From: Planctomycetaceae bacterium UBA4732
GTDB taxonomy: Bacteria; Planctomycetota; Planctomycetia; Gemmatales; Gemmataceae
Direction: 5' to 3'
Assembly: GCA_002404095.1 (NCBI GenBank)
Contig: DHJA01000092.1
Location: 1 to 32,027, forward strand
Length of the DNA: 32,027 nt
Made by a program: the position numbers and the translations under genes. Each line of letters starts with the position of its first letter. The first letter of the stretch is position 1. The notes under the pieces were generated by a model that saw nothing but the letters and a program-made list of their open reading frames with translations, was not told where the DNA came from and searched no databases. This document shows, one piece after another, positions 17,801 through 26,007 of the stretch.

Positions 17801-17974
17801 GAGGCGTAACCCGGACGGATGCTTACGACCGTCATGGCACTGGTAGCAACGATCCTTGAGGAGCGGCAAGATTTCGCGCTCGAAATCGACGCGCGGCTTG
17901 TCATTGGCTGACGCGAGTGACGCGCACGTCAAAACCAGGACGACGCCGGCGCAGAGGTTGTATCGAGGTGGCAA
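14855..17974 (-). CDS. Planctomycete cytochrome c / DUF1549 / DUF1553 protein
   Basis: A 1039-residue exported protein. A signal peptide ([19 protein letters not shown]) precedes a PSCyt1 haem-binding region with CYQCH at residues 43-47 ([22 protein letters not shown]). The DUF1549 (PSD) domain follows from about residue 155 ([43 protein letters not shown]) and contains a second [19 protein letters not shown], at 338-342. A beta-rich insert of about 350 residues separates it from the C-terminal DUF1553 domain ([77 protein letters not shown]). It probably acts in the periplasm in redox-linked polysaccharide or sulfate-ester breakdown with its DUF1501 partner; the reaction is unproven. It begins 56 bases after tRNA-Gly on the same strand. 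Confidence 0.92.
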   Translation of the reverse strand: MPPRYNLCAGVVLVLTCASLASANDKPRVDFEREILPLLKDRCYQCHDGRKHPSGLRLDLKASALRGGDSGKPAVVPNDSGKSELIRRVTSTDKADFMPPTGEHLSVAQFKLLRDWIDGGAEWPDALAGDELGRRHWAFRPPVLPPIPPVKDAKWLRTDLDRFVLSRLDKEGLAPSPEADRTTLIRRLGLDLIGLPPTPEEVDAYVNDKSPDAYEKVVDRLLASPHYGERWGRQWLDAARYADSDGYEKDKPRFVWSYRDWVVNALNRDLPYDRFLVEQLAGDLLLNATQDQIVATGYLRNSMINEEGGVDPEQFRMDAMFDRMDAVGKGVLGLTIQCAQCHDHKFDPLTQKEYYQIFAFLNNDFEANVTVYTADEQKRRADVLRQVHEVEDGLRQHTPDWRQRMDAWADKAKAGQPEWVVLRPLVDEESTGGQKYLPLADGSFLAQGYAPTKHTAKMKVKTDVKGATAFRLELLNDANLPRGGPGRSIQGTAALTEFAVDAEVGGKVQRLKFAKATADYNPPETPLDAIYDDKSGKKRVIGPASFAIDGKDETAWATDGDPGRRNQPRQIVFTLDKPLADGAVLTFHITQNHGGWNSDDNQNHNLGRMRLALTTTPGAEADLVPTNVRRILPTPRDKWTPEHEALVFSYWRTTVGDWADANKHIEELWKAHPEGATQLVLAQQDQPRDTHLLKRGDFLKPGKHVEPGVPAFLNPLPAGAPLNRLTFAKWATDRQAPTTARAAVNRVWQAYFGVGLVATSEDLGMQSEEPSHPELLDWLAVEFMDRGWSMKNLHRLIVTSATYRQASKASPELIARDPYNRLLAHGPRFRVEAEEVRDVALSASGLLNPKLGGPSIHPPLPEFLFQPPVSYGPKAWPVDKGPEGYRRSLYIFRYRSVPHPLLQTFDAPNGDFACVRRGRSDTPLQALMTLNDPIFLDCARALALRTLTAGGKTDDDRLVYAFRRCEARKPAADELAMLRTVLAKEVRRFTEPGAKPWELAADDPSKPPKLPEGATPAQAAAWTVVSRVLLNLDETITKE

Positions 17975-18030
17975 GGGTGCATTCTCCGAGTAGACTGCGA
18001 AGTAGCGAGCGCCAAACGGCGGAGGCGGAG

Positions 18031-18101
18031 AGCGGGATACGGGAGTCGAACCCGTCTAGCAGCCTTGGGAAGGCTGTGCACAACCGATATGCCAATCCCG
18101 C
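18031..18101 (-). tRNA. tRNA-Gly (anticodon CCC)
   Basis: A 71-base cloverleaf on the minus strand. The acceptor stem pairs GCGGGAT with ATCCCGC and the discriminator base is U, as usual for bacterial tRNA-Gly. The D stem is GCAT/GTGC, and the anticodon stem CAGCC/GGCTG encloses the loop TTCCCAA, anticodon CCC, reading GGG codons. The T arm is ACGGG-TTCGACT-CCCGT. CCA is not encoded. All stems are intact. Confidence 0.95.
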
Positions 18102-18113
18102 GTTCGTGGGTTT

Positions 18114-18142
18114 ATCCTAGCGGCTGGCTTCGGCCTTCGCAA
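18114..18142 (-). promoter_or_regulatory. Promoter of tRNA-Gly
   Basis: On the minus strand TTGCGA (18137-18142) and TAGGAT (18114-18119) are separated by exactly 17 bases and stand 12 bases before the tRNA 5' end. Confidence 0.55.
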
Positions 18143-18263
18143 GAGTTTTCCGCACGTCTTTTCGCTCCTGAGCGGCGAACAAGCCAGACGAGACAATCGC
18201 ATCCTCATGCTGGGCATTGCGTTGCCCAGCGAAATGAACCTGAATTCTCCCTTCAATTAGAAT

Positions 18264-18353
18264 AGTCTGTTGCAGAAGGGGGCGAGGAGACCTCGCCCCT
18301 ACGGAAGAACCGTTGTAGGGGCGGGGTTTCCCCGCCCTTCTGGAACAGAGTCT
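18264..18353. repeat. 90-bp composite palindromic repeat
   Basis: Outer arms TCTGTTGCAGAAGGG and CCCTTCTGGAACAGA are complementary apart from one base. They enclose two smaller hairpins, GGCGAGG-AGA-CCTCGCC and GGCGGGG-TTT-CCCCGCC. The second hairpin with its flank is identical over 24 bases to 5378-5401, and the outer border recurs at 7935-7950. Confidence 0.8.
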
Positions 18354-18571
18354 AACCAGCTGCCGTCCGTTTACACAAAAGCCTCGAAAAAATGAGCGCC
18401 ATCGGACTGATGGCATGGCGATTGCTCTACCAAATAAAATACCGCCCGAGCGAGTAAGACGGGACCGGGCGGAGTGAGTGAGCGGCTGCGTGAAATCAAC
18501 GTCCTGGCGACGCCAAGCAGACCCTCCCTCAATAAACGAACTTTCACACCACAATTGGGAGGGCTTTTGTC
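18354..18571. other. Intergenic stretch before the DUF1328 gene
   Basis: No gene is supported. It holds a CCGCCCG/CGGGCGG pair (about 18443-18472) with a 17-base loop whose minus-strand reading is followed by a T-rich stretch, but no minus-strand gene lies upstream to need a terminator. GGGAGGG at 18557-18563 is the ribosome site of the next gene. Confidence 0.4.
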
Positions 18572-18751
18572 ATGTTACGCTGGGCCTTAGTTTTTCTGGT
18601 GGTCGCGCTGATCGCAGGGGCGTTGGGCTTCTATGGTTTGGAAGGCATGTCCATGCAAATCGCTTGGATACTGTTCGTCGTCTTCCTCATCCTGGCGGTC
18701 GTGTCCTTCGTCTTCGGCGGCCTCCGCGGTCGCGGCGTGCCGCCGGTCTAA
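18572..18751 (+). CDS. DUF1328 small membrane protein (YtjA-like)
   Basis: A 59-residue protein with two hydrophobic helices: MLRWALVFLVVALIAGALGF, then a short turn (GLEGMSMQ), then IAWILFVVFLILAVVSFVFG, ending in a basic tail GLRGRGVPPV. This is the length and layout of DUF1328/UPF0391 proteins, small inner-membrane peptides of unknown role, often stress-induced. GGGAGGG eight bases before the ATG is a strong ribosome site, and a good intrinsic terminator follows, so it is probably a one-gene transcript. Confidence 0.85.
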   Translation: MLRWALVFLVVALIAGALGFYGLEGMSMQIAWILFVVFLILAVVSFVFGGLRGRGVPPV

Positions 18752-18791
18752 CGGGACGCGCGTCAAGCTGCAAGGTTATAATGCTTTCGCC

Positions 18792-18831
18792 AAAACCGCC
18801 GGTCGTCGCAACAGACGGCCGACGGTTTTTT
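18792..18831 (+). terminator. Intrinsic terminator of the DUF1328 gene
   Basis: AAAACCGCCGGTCGTC pairs with GACGGCCGACGGTTTT with one mismatch and one G-T pair, around the loop GCAACA, and ends in a run of six T. It lies 40 bases after the stop codon. Confidence 0.8.
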
Positions 18832-18887
18832 CATTTAATGAGCACTGCGCTCCGACCGGCGCTCTTTCTTCCTGACGAGGTAGTTTC

Positions 18888-20747
18888 ATGGCAACCCCGA
18901 CGGCTTCTCCCAACAAGCTGCTGCCGTTCGTAGCCGCCATCTGTATGCTCCTCATCGTCGGCGCCTTACAATTCGCGCAACTTGTTCTCGTGCCGGTGGT
19001 GCTGGCGGCGCTATTGGCTTTCGTGCTGACGCCAGTGGTTAGCGCGCTTCAACGCCGCAAGGTTCCCCGCGTCGCGGCCGCCCTTTTGACCGCTTTCGTG
19101 GCTTTCGCCTTTATCGGCGGCCTCCTGACAATCGTGTACTTTCAAGTAATGTTTCTTGCGAAAAGCTTGCCCGACTATCAGCCGCAGATTCAACAGAAAG
19201 CAAAAAGCGTTCACGACATGCTCTCAGGCGACTCGTTCGACGAACTGAGGAAGGTTTTCGACGATGCGGTCCAAACGATAAGTCCGTCGAAGGCGCCACC
19301 GGCCGGCGATAGCCAGGCCGACGGATCCGTGGCGACCAAAACAGCGGCGGCTCCGCCGGCGGAAAAGTCTACCTGGAGGTCTCTGCTGGAGTGGGCCGTT
19401 CCTCCGGGTCTGCTAATCTTCACGGACGCCGGCATAGTCATCGTATTGGTCGTATTTATGCTGTGCCAGCATGAAGACCTGCGAAACCGCGTACTCCGGC
19501 TATCCGGCAAGCGGAACGTGACCAGCGCGACCAAAGCGCTAAGCGACGCCTCTCACCGCGTTCGCAAGTTCCTCCTCATGCAGTTTTGCGTCAATTGCAC
19601 GTTCGCCCTCGTCGTCTCTGTCGGGCTGTGGTTGATCGGCGTCCCTTCTCCCTGGCTATGGGGCATCCTTGGCGGCCTGCTGCGCTACGTCCCCTACGTC
19701 GGCACCTGGCTGGCGGCGTTCTGCCCGGTCCTGCTGGCCGTCGCGGTGCTTGACGGGTGGGTCTCTCCCATCCTGACGTTCGGACTTTTCGTGTTGTTGG
19801 ATATTCTCATTACCAATATCGCCGAACCAATCATTTATGGCCGCAGCGTCGGCGTCTCAGGCACGGCCCTGTTGATCGCGGCGGTGTTCTGGACGTGGAT
19901 GTGGGGGCCGGTTGGCCTGATCCTGTCCACGCCGCTTACCGCGTGCTTGGTCGTCCTGGGTCGGTATGTGGGACAACTGGAGTTTCTGAGCGTACTGCTC
20001 GGCGATGAACCGCCGCTGTCGGTGGCGATGACTTTCTATCAGCGACTACTCGCCCACGACGACGTCGAGGCGACCACCTTGGTCGAGGATTATATTCAGA
20101 AAAACGGGATAGAAAAAGTCTATGATGAGATGCTGTTGCCGTCCATGGTCCACGCCAAGTTGAACCGCGACCGCGGCGTTATGACGACGGAAGACGAGGA
20201 GTTCATCCTGACCACGACGCGGGAGTTGCTAGAGGACGTGGTTTACCCGGCGCAGGACGCCCTTGACGCGAAAGAGACCGCCAAGGGCGGGGTGGAGGTG
20301 AAGTGCCGGCTACTCGTGCTCGGCTGTCCGGCGAAGGATGAGTTCGATGAATTGGCCCTGGGGATGATGCAACGACTGCTGCCGGCCGGCATATGTCAGG
20401 TGGAACTCTTGTCGAAAGACACCTTGGCCGGCGAGATGTTGGCGCGCGTGGGCGAGGCGAAGCCGGCGGTCCTGGTCATCGCGGCGGTGCCGCCTTACTC
20501 TTTCGCCGCAGTTCGTTATTTGTGTAAGCGGATGCGCAGCCAGTTCCCCACCGTCAAGATTCTGGTGGGCTGTTGGGGTCTGCGCGATGAGGTGAAGAAG
20601 TCGGTTGATCGTCTCCTGGCGACCGGGGCCGACTTGGCGTCTGCCGAGCTGGTGGAGACGCGCAATCTACTGTTGCCGCTCATCCAGGACGCGGCCGTTA
20701 CCCGCGCGGCCGAGGAACCCAAGGCGGCGGAAATGGTGCGGAAGTGA
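18888..20747 (+). CDS. AI-2E/PerM-family membrane protein with soluble C-terminal domain
   Basis: A 619-residue protein. Residues 10-360 form the AI-2E (UPF0118, PerM) membrane domain: N-terminal helices (FAQLVLVPVVLAALLAFVL; AFVAFAFIGGLLTIVYF), a cytoplasmic or periplasmic stretch to about 165, then helices with the family signatures LGGLLRYVPYVGTWLAAF, EPIIYGRSVGVSGTALLIAAVFW and WGPVGLILSTPLTACLVVLGRY. A helical linker (380-465) leads to a C-terminal alpha/beta domain (470-600), KCRLLVLGCPAKDEFDELALGMMQRLLP, PAVLVIAAVPP and VKILVGCWG, whose spacing resembles a B12-binding-like Rossmann fold without the cobalamin DXHXXG motif. Such long forms exist in several phyla; the transported compound is unknown. 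GAGG precedes the ATG. Confidence 0.85.
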   Translation: MATPTASPNKLLPFVAAICMLLIVGALQFAQLVLVPVVLAALLAFVLTPVVSALQRRKVPRVAAALLTAFVAFAFIGGLLTIVYFQVMFLAKSLPDYQPQIQQKAKSVHDMLSGDSFDELRKVFDDAVQTISPSKAPPAGDSQADGSVATKTAAAPPAEKSTWRSLLEWAVPPGLLIFTDAGIVIVLVVFMLCQHEDLRNRVLRLSGKRNVTSATKALSDASHRVRKFLLMQFCVNCTFALVVSVGLWLIGVPSPWLWGILGGLLRYVPYVGTWLAAFCPVLLAVAVLDGWVSPILTFGLFVLLDILITNIAEPIIYGRSVGVSGTALLIAAVFWTWMWGPVGLILSTPLTACLVVLGRYVGQLEFLSVLLGDEPPLSVAMTFYQRLLAHDDVEATTLVEDYIQKNGIEKVYDEMLLPSMVHAKLNRDRGVMTTEDEEFILTTTRELLEDVVYPAQDALDAKETAKGGVEVKCRLLVLGCPAKDEFDELALGMMQRLLPAGICQVELLSKDTLAGEMLARVGEAKPAVLVIAAVPPYSFAAVRYLCKRMRSQFPTVKILVGCWGLRDEVKKSVDRLLATGADLASAELVETRNLLLPLIQDAAVTRAAEEPKAAEMVRK

Positions 20748-20753
20748 ACGCAG

Positions 20754-21137
20754 TCATCCGCCTGCGATATTCTTCAGTGCCCTGGCGGCGTAATCACGGA
20801 CGCCGGGGTCTGGGTCATGGTCTTTCAGGTCTTGTAACGTCGGCACGGCCACTTTCGCGGCGGGACCGCCTTTGACGAAGCCGAGGATCGCCGCGCCGCG
20901 AACCCGTGCGCTTGGGTCTTTCAGGGCCGCGACCAGCGCCGGAAAGGCCGCCGGGTCGGCGGCGCCGACGTTGCGCAGTTTCTCCACCGCTTCCTCGCGC
21001 TTTTTCGGGTCGGCGTCGCGCAAAGCCTCCACCCAATGACTTACCGGCTTACCGCCGGCCAGCGTGGGCGCCGCTGGGCCGCAGCCCGCCGCGAGCGCCA
21101 GCGCCATACCTATTAAGAACCATTTGAGACGCTGCAT
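20754..21137 (-). CDS. HEAT-repeat lipoprotein
   Basis: A 127-residue lipoprotein. The signal MQRLKWFLIGMALALAAGC has a lipobox LAAGC with the lipid-bearing Cys at residue 19. The mature part has about three HEAT-like repeats (KKREEAVEKLRNVGAAD, ALVAALKDPSARVRGAAILGFVKGG, TLQDLKDHDPDPGVRDYAARALKNI). It presumably binds a protein partner at the outer or inner membrane surface. ATG 21137 gives a normal lipoprotein leader; ATG 21143 would add two residues. It ends six bases from the stop of the transporter gene. Confidence 0.8.
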   Translation of the reverse strand: MQRLKWFLIGMALALAAGCGPAAPTLAGGKPVSHWVEALRDADPKKREEAVEKLRNVGAADPAAFPALVAALKDPSARVRGAAILGFVKGGPAAKVAVPTLQDLKDHDPDPGVRDYAARALKNIAGG

Positions 21138-21165
21138 TGGCATTTATCCCGTAAACGCTGAGCTT

Positions 21166-21225
21166 ACAAGCCCTGAGCGCGAGCGAGGGGTTTCGCTTAA
21201 ACCCTCGCTCGCGCTCGGGGCTTGT
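21166..21225. repeat. 60-bp hairpin between DUF1559 and lipoprotein genes
   Basis: ACAAGCCCTGAGCGCGAGCG pairs with the complementary CGCTCGCGCTCGGGGCTTGT, giving a stem of about 27 bp with one wobble and a small internal slip near the loop. It lies just after the DUF1559 stop on the minus strand. There is no T-run. It looks like a dispersed planctomycete palindromic repeat and may also end the DUF1559 transcript. Confidence 0.7.
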
Positions 21226-21243
21226 GAGTTTTGAAACGACTGC

Positions 21244-22194
21244 CTAATAATCCAAACCCTGACTCAAGTCGTCATTGGCTCGCGTACACAGAGCCTGAAA
21301 CGCGACGCCGTCCGCCGTGTAACCGCCGCCCGCCGCGAAACTCGGGATGTTTCGGATGAAATGCACCGAGCCGTCCGCGAACAGAAAGTTGGCGCCGCCG
21401 ATGTGAAGGCTAGAGAAGTCGTCGAGGCCGCCGTCGGTGTCGTTGGTCGTGTTGATGAGGTTGCCGTGCGCCAACACCAGCCCCGGCGCCTGAAGGGTCG
21501 AATTGCCGGGGTTGTGGTTTTCCGGGCCGCGAGGCACGGACGCGCCGTTGGGCGCGCCGGCCCAGACGGCGGGCGCGAACGCCCAGGCGCGGTCGCCGAT
21601 CATCACGGTCTGACTGAGACCGTCGGTGATTTGTAAGAATCGCGTCTGGCTGTTGCGGTAGAAGACGCCCTGGCCGGTCGCGCCGAAAACGTCGTCCTGG
21701 TCATTGCCGACGCAGCCGACATAGCTCGCCGGCGCCATTTGCGCGAGGGGCGCCCCGAAGCCGTCGGCCACAGTGAACGGACTGGCCGGCGTCTGGTCCG
21801 ACGGGCACAAGTAGACGGAGACAAGTTTTCGCACGGCGGCCGCGTTCACGGCGCTCTCGACGGGCTGGTCGAAACGGATCTGTTGGAAGAGGTTGCCTTG
21901 TTCGATGTACGGCAACAGGTAGGCGCCCCAGGCCCATCCGGGCGAGACGTCGTTTTCGCCGTCGAAATAAGGACTCACAGCCGTATAACCGGGCGGGAGG
22001 GCGTTTTGAGTGTCATGGTAGTTATGGCAGGCGAGGCCGATCTGCTTTAGATTGTTACTGCATTTGAGGCGGGAAGCGGCCTCGCGCACCTTTTGCACGG
22101 CCGGCAACAGGAGTCCAAGCAAGATGCCGATGATGGCGATCACCACGAGCAATTCGATCAGCGTAAAGGCGACCCGCGGAGTTCTTACGCGCAT
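21244..22194 (-). CDS. DUF1559 prepilin-like secreted protein
   Basis: A 316-residue protein of the large planctomycete DUF1559 family. The N-terminus is a type IV pilin-like leader and helix (VAFTLIELLVVIAIIGILLG, with cleavage expected before the Phe), followed by LLPAVQKVREAASRLKCSNN and LKQIGLACHNYHDTQNALPPGY. The C-terminus has the family's closing block, ANFLFADGSVHFI. It should be processed by a prepilin peptidase and exposed outside the cytoplasmic membrane; the role is unknown (surface structure or protein display). A strong promoter with an overlapping palindrome lies directly upstream. Confidence 0.93.
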   Translation of the reverse strand: MRVRTPRVAFTLIELLVVIAIIGILLGLLLPAVQKVREAASRLKCSNNLKQIGLACHNYHDTQNALPPGYTAVSPYFDGENDVSPGWAWGAYLLPYIEQGNLFQQIRFDQPVESAVNAAAVRKLVSVYLCPSDQTPASPFTVADGFGAPLAQMAPASYVGCVGNDQDDVFGATGQGVFYRNSQTRFLQITDGLSQTVMIGDRAWAFAPAVWAGAPNGASVPRGPENHNPGNSTLQAPGLVLAHGNLINTTNDTDGGLDDFSSLHIGGANFLFADGSVHFIRNIPSFAAGGGYTADGVAFQALCTRANDDLSQGLDY

Positions 22195-22230
22195 GGCGAT
22201 CCTTTTCTATCCACAAAGGGGCCGTTAGTG

Positions 22231-22253
22231 TTGTTGAGACTGAATCTCAACAA
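22231..22253. promoter_or_regulatory. Palindromic operator candidate (Fur-like) at DUF1559 start site
   Basis: TTGTTGAGA, five bases, then TCTCAACAA is a perfect 9-bp inverted repeat. It covers the expected transcription start of the minus-strand promoter at 22259-22286, a repressor-type position. The inner part, TTGAGA-N5-TCTCAA, recalls Fur-family boxes of the TTGAGAAT/ATTCTCAA type; the assignment is only by resemblance. It could instead be an mRNA leader hairpin. Confidence 0.5.
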
Positions 22254-22258
22254 TATCA

Positions 22259-22286
22259 AGTATAGGGCATTGCCGAGAGGCGTCAA
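22259..22286 (-). promoter_or_regulatory. Strong sigma70-type promoter of the DUF1559 gene
   Basis: On the minus strand TTGACG (22281-22286), a 16-base spacer and TATACT (22259-22264) lie 64 bases before the start codon. This is one of the best promoter matches in the window. Confidence 0.65.
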
Positions 22287-22422
22287 GGCTTGGAAAATTC
22301 CGTTTCACGGCTGTTCCTAATGGACAACGGCGCCGCAAGTGCTATCGTGCTGATTGGCGGAGCGGCGCCGGCCGCGGGAGGTACCCGCGCGGGCGCTTCC
22401 GCCTCAACAAGGAGAAAACGCC

Positions 22423-23157
<735 letters not shown>

Positions 23158-23167
23158 GGGATGCGTA

Positions 23168-23208
23168 TTCTCCGCCCCTCGCACGATGGAGGGGCGGAGA
23201 AACCATTT
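23168..23208 (+). terminator. Terminator of the superoxide dismutase gene
   Basis: TTCTCCGCCCCTC and GAGGGGCGGAGAA form a perfect 13-bp stem with an eight-base loop, followed by CCATTTT. It starts ten bases after the stop codon. Confidence 0.65.
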
Positions 23209-23252
23209 TGGCGGTTTAGAAACTTTACGCGCTGATAAACGAGGGGAAAGCC

Positions 23253-23588
23253 ATGAGCGAGGCGACAGTCGTCGTGCAGGGTGTTGTCAAACCGGATGGA
23301 AGCCTGGAATTGGTCGGCAAAGTTCCCCTCCCGGCTGGCAAGGTCCATGTGACGGTGCAATCCGTGCGCGACTTGCCCGAAGGCGATCCCTTTTTCGATA
23401 GGCTCAAGGACATTCGGGCCGCGCGGGCCAAGGCCGGATTGACGCCGCGCACCGAGGCGGAAGTTAAGGCCGTGCGCCAGCAGCTAAATGACGAGATGGA
23501 CGACGAGATCGCGGCAGCCATGCGGCTTCAGGAAGAATGCCGGGCCGCGAGAAAAAGGGCCGATGCTCTGGAGCGGGACGCCGAATGA
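23253..23588 (+). CDS. Putative antitoxin partner of the PIN toxin
   Basis: A 111-residue protein with two parts. Residues 1-40 form a beta-rich N-terminus (SEATVVVQGVVKPDGSLELVGKVPLPAGKVHVTVQSV), common in planctomycete and cyanobacterial small proteins placed before PIN toxins. The rest is strongly charged and helical (FFDRLKDIRAARAKAGL, TEAEVKAVRQQLNDEMDDEI, RAARKRADALERDAE), suited to wrapping a toxin. Its stop overlaps the toxin start as ATGA (23585-23588), so the two are translationally coupled. GAGGGGA lies before the ATG. The antitoxin role is inferred from context. Confidence 0.7.
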   Translation: MSEATVVVQGVVKPDGSLELVGKVPLPAGKVHVTVQSVRDLPEGDPFFDRLKDIRAARAKAGLTPRTEAEVKAVRQQLNDEMDDEIAAAMRLQEECRAARKRADALERDAE

Positions 23589-23986
23589 TTGTCTGTTTGG
23601 ATACGAACATCGTGATCTATCTGGTCGAGGTGAATGCGGTATGGACGCCGAAGGCCGATGCGCGACTGGTACGCTTGCGGGCCGCGGGAGACGATGTCGC
23701 CGTTAGCGATGCCGCGCGTCTGGAATGTCTCACGAAACCTCTGGCGGCGGGGAACGCGGTCGATGTCGCCGCCTACCGCGACTTCTTTGCCAATCCGCTA
23801 GTACGAATGTTGCCGGTGACAGCCGCCGTCTGGGAACGTGCGGCCCTCGTTGGCGCAACTTTCCAACTCAAACCGCTCGATTCGGTCCATCTCGCCACAG
23901 CCATCGAACACGGCTGCGGTCTGTTCCTGACGAACGACGCCGACCTGAGTCGCTGCACGTCTATTCCGGTGGAAATCCTGACTTGA
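23585..23986 (+). CDS. PIN-domain toxin (VapC-like ribonuclease)
   Basis: A 133-residue PIN-domain protein. Acidic active-site positions are visible: D6 in MIVCLDTNIVIYL, E47 in SDAARLECL, D99 in LKPLDSVHLATA, and D118/D120 in FLTNDADLSR, the layout of Mg-dependent VapC nucleases, which typically cut tRNA or rRNA. It starts in the last codons of the preceding gene (ATGA overlap), the usual antitoxin-first order. Full length with no break, so it is likely an active module. Confidence 0.9.
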   Translation: MIVCLDTNIVIYLVEVNAVWTPKADARLVRLRAAGDDVAVSDAARLECLTKPLAAGNAVDVAAYRDFFANPLVRMLPVTAAVWERAALVGATFQLKPLDSVHLATAIEHGCGLFLTNDADLSRCTSIPVEILT

Positions 23987-24026
23987 GGGACGCCGTTCCG
24001 TCCGGCTCTTCGCCCGTATGCCTCAA

Positions 24027-24935
24027 TCACCTTTTGATCCCGGACAACGCCTCAAGTGCCAAGTACAGCGATTGAGTACCCTTTCGGCCGAACCCCTGAG
24101 CCTGTAGCGCGACATAAAGCTGATTCGCCAGCGCCAGCCCCGGCAGAGCCAGATTCATGCGCTTGGCCTCGTCCAGGGCGATGCCCATGTCCTTGATGAA
24201 GTGTTCGACGAAGAACCCCGGCTCGAAATTGCGGTCGATGATTCGTGGGCCGAGATTGTTCAGCGACCAACTCGCCGCCGCCCCGCCGCCGACCGATTGC
24301 AACACCGTCTTGAGGTCCAACCCCGCCTTCCAGCCGTACAACAACGCCTCGCATACGCCGACCATATTAGAGGCAATTAATATCTGGTTTACCATCTTCG
24401 TGTGCTGACCGGCGCCCGGCGGTCCCTGATGCACGATCGTCTTGCCCATGCACTCCAACAGCGGTCGCAACGCCTCCACCACATCGGCCTCGCCGCCCAC
24501 CATGATCGACAGCGCGGCGTTCTTCGCGCCCACGTCCCCGCCGGACACCGGGGCGTCCAGGCTGGCAACGCCCTTGGCCTTGGCCGCCTCATGTATTTCG
24601 CGCGCCAACGATGGCTCGCTCGTCGTCATGTCCACCAGCGCCAGCCCTGGCCGCACCGCCGTCAGCACGCCCTTCGATCCGAGAAACACCTCGCGCACGT
24701 CTTTCGGAAAGCCGACGATGGCGAACACCACATCGGATTGTCGGGCCACGTCGGCCGGAGTGTCGGCCCACGTCGCGCCGGCGTCAAGCAGGGGTTGTGC
24801 GCGCTCTTTGGTCCGGTTATAAACCGTGGCGGCGTATCCCTTGGTCATCAGGTGTTGGCACATCCATCGGCCCATCACGCCCGTCCCCACCCAGCCGATG
24901 CGGGTTGTACCGGGCGCCGCTTTGGTGATCGACAT
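24027..24935 (-). CDS. 3-hydroxyisobutyrate dehydrogenase-family oxidoreductase
   Basis: A 302-residue beta-hydroxyacid dehydrogenase. The NAD(P) site is [13 protein letters not shown] (13-25), with [13 protein letters not shown] beyond it; Asn-Arg after the second strand suggests NADPH. The substrate-binding block is [23 protein letters not shown] and the catalytic Lys is K180 in [11 protein letters not shown]. The C-terminal helical domain is complete ([19 protein letters not shown]). Members reduce or oxidise 3-hydroxyisobutyrate, tartronate semialdehyde, succinic semialdehyde or similar compounds; the exact substrate cannot be told. It is divergent from the lipase-like gene. Confidence 0.88.
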   Translation of the reverse strand: MSITKAAPGTTRIGWVGTGVMGRWMCQHLMTKGYAATVYNRTKERAQPLLDAGATWADTPADVARQSDVVFAIVGFPKDVREVFLGSKGVLTAVRPGLALVDMTTSEPSLAREIHEAAKAKGVASLDAPVSGGDVGAKNAALSIMVGGEADVVEALRPLLECMGKTIVHQGPPGAGQHTKMVNQILIASNMVGVCEALLYGWKAGLDLKTVLQSVGGGAAASWSLNNLGPRIIDRNFEPGFFVEHFIKDMGIALDEAKRMNLALPGLALANQLYVALQAQGFGRKGTQSLYLALEALSGIKR

Positions 24936-24976
24936 AACTTCTCCCTAGTGTTGGCGCGTCGTTTGCTCTCCTATCG

Positions 24977-24982
24977 TATAAT
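24977..24982 (+). promoter_or_regulatory. Candidate -10 box for the lipase-like gene
   Basis: A perfect TATAAT in an AT-rich patch 38 bases before the start codon. The nearest -35-like TTGGCG (24951-24956) is 20 bases away, longer than ideal. Confidence 0.4.
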
Positions 24983-25019
24983 AAATAAGGGCAACTAGCG
25001 CCTTGGCTAGAGTGTAATC

Positions 25020-25787
25020 ATGGTTACGCCTGTATTAAGATCGCCGATTGTTTTAGTCCACGGCTTCCTCGGCTTTGACCGAGTGCAGATGGGGGCGTGG
25101 ACCTTCGCGCACTATTTCCGGTCGATCCCTGAAATGCTTCGCGCGGCCGGCAATCGCGTCCTTCTGGCGCGACTCAATCCGATCGGCGGCATCGCGGAAC
25201 GGGCCGCTCAACTCAAGACCTTCCTCGACGCCGAATCGCCGCACGAACCCGTCCACTTGATCGGCCACAGCATGGGCGGCCTCGACTGCCGGCATATGAT
25301 CTCGCGCCTGGGCATGGCGCCGCGCGTGTTGTCGTTGACCACCCTCGGCACACCGCACCGCGGCACTGCTTTCGCCGATTGGGGCGTGACGCGGTTCAGT
25401 CGGTTGGTCTGCCCCGTTTTCGAGTTCTTCGGCCTCTCCTATCAGGCGTTCAAAGACCTCACAACGGCGCGCTGCAAGGTGTTCAATGCCGAGACGCCGG
25501 ACGCGCCGGGCGTGCGCTATTTCTCCGTAGCGGGTCGTTTTGAGACGGATTGGCTGACCCCGGAATGGCAGCTGCCGGCCGGCATTATAAGCCGGGTCGA
25601 AGGCGCCAACGACGGCCTTGTCTCCCTCGCGTCGGCTAAGTGGGGCGAAACGTGCGACATTTGGGATGGCGATCATATGAATCTTGTCAATTGGACGCAT
25701 CCGCTCGCGCCGACCTTCCGTCACAGCCCTGACCGTAGTAAGGAGTACGCCGCGCTGGTGGGACGGCTGGCGGATGCGGGATTTTGA
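25020..25787 (+). CDS. Alpha/beta hydrolase, class 2 lipase-like
   Basis: A 255-residue alpha/beta hydrolase. It opens with the oxyanion-region strand PIVLVHGFLGFD, and the nucleophile elbow is IGHSMGGLDCRHM with S84. LTTLGTPHRGTAFADW is typical of triacylglycerol lipase/esterase relatives. The acid is likely D198 (VEGANDGLVSL) and the base H219 (WDGDHMNLV). No signal peptide is seen, so it is probably cytoplasmic, acting on an ester such as a lipid or polyester oligomer; the substrate is unknown. Confidence 0.85.
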   Translation: MVTPVLRSPIVLVHGFLGFDRVQMGAWTFAHYFRSIPEMLRAAGNRVLLARLNPIGGIAERAAQLKTFLDAESPHEPVHLIGHSMGGLDCRHMISRLGMAPRVLSLTTLGTPHRGTAFADWGVTRFSRLVCPVFEFFGLSYQAFKDLTTARCKVFNAETPDAPGVRYFSVAGRFETDWLTPEWQLPAGIISRVEGANDGLVSLASAKWGETCDIWDGDHMNLVNWTHPLAPTFRHSPDRSKEYAALVGRLADAGF

Positions 25788-25797
25788 TAAGTTCGGA

Positions 25798-26007
25798 TCA
25801 TTTTTTCTTCTTTTTGCCGAGGCTGGTTTGCGCGATGATTTCCTCCATCGACGTATTGTCAACCCAGGCGTGGCGCTCTTTCGCGTAGTCGCCGCTGCCG
25901 TTCTCGAATTGTTGTAAAAAGCGAATCATCCCGGACCGGCCTAATGCTTCGCGAAGGGCCAGTAGTCCCTTCTGGTGAATTTCTTCAAGCGTGGGTTCAG
26001 GCTTCAT
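25798..26007 (-). CDS. Small TLEEIHQKGL protein, likely translated from its own start
   Basis: A 69-residue protein, MKPEPTLEEIHQKGLLALRE, then GRSGMIRFLQQFENGSGDYAKERHAWV and a lysine-rich end. I know this short type as a separate gene next to DUF2283 proteins; its function is unknown. AAGGAG (26015-26020) stands seven bases before the ATG at 26007, so it is probably made alone even though the frame is continuous with DUF2283. Confidence 0.65.
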   Translation of the reverse strand: MKPEPTLEEIHQKGLLALREALGRSGMIRFLQQFENGSGDYAKERHAWVDNTSMEEIIAQTSLGKKKKK

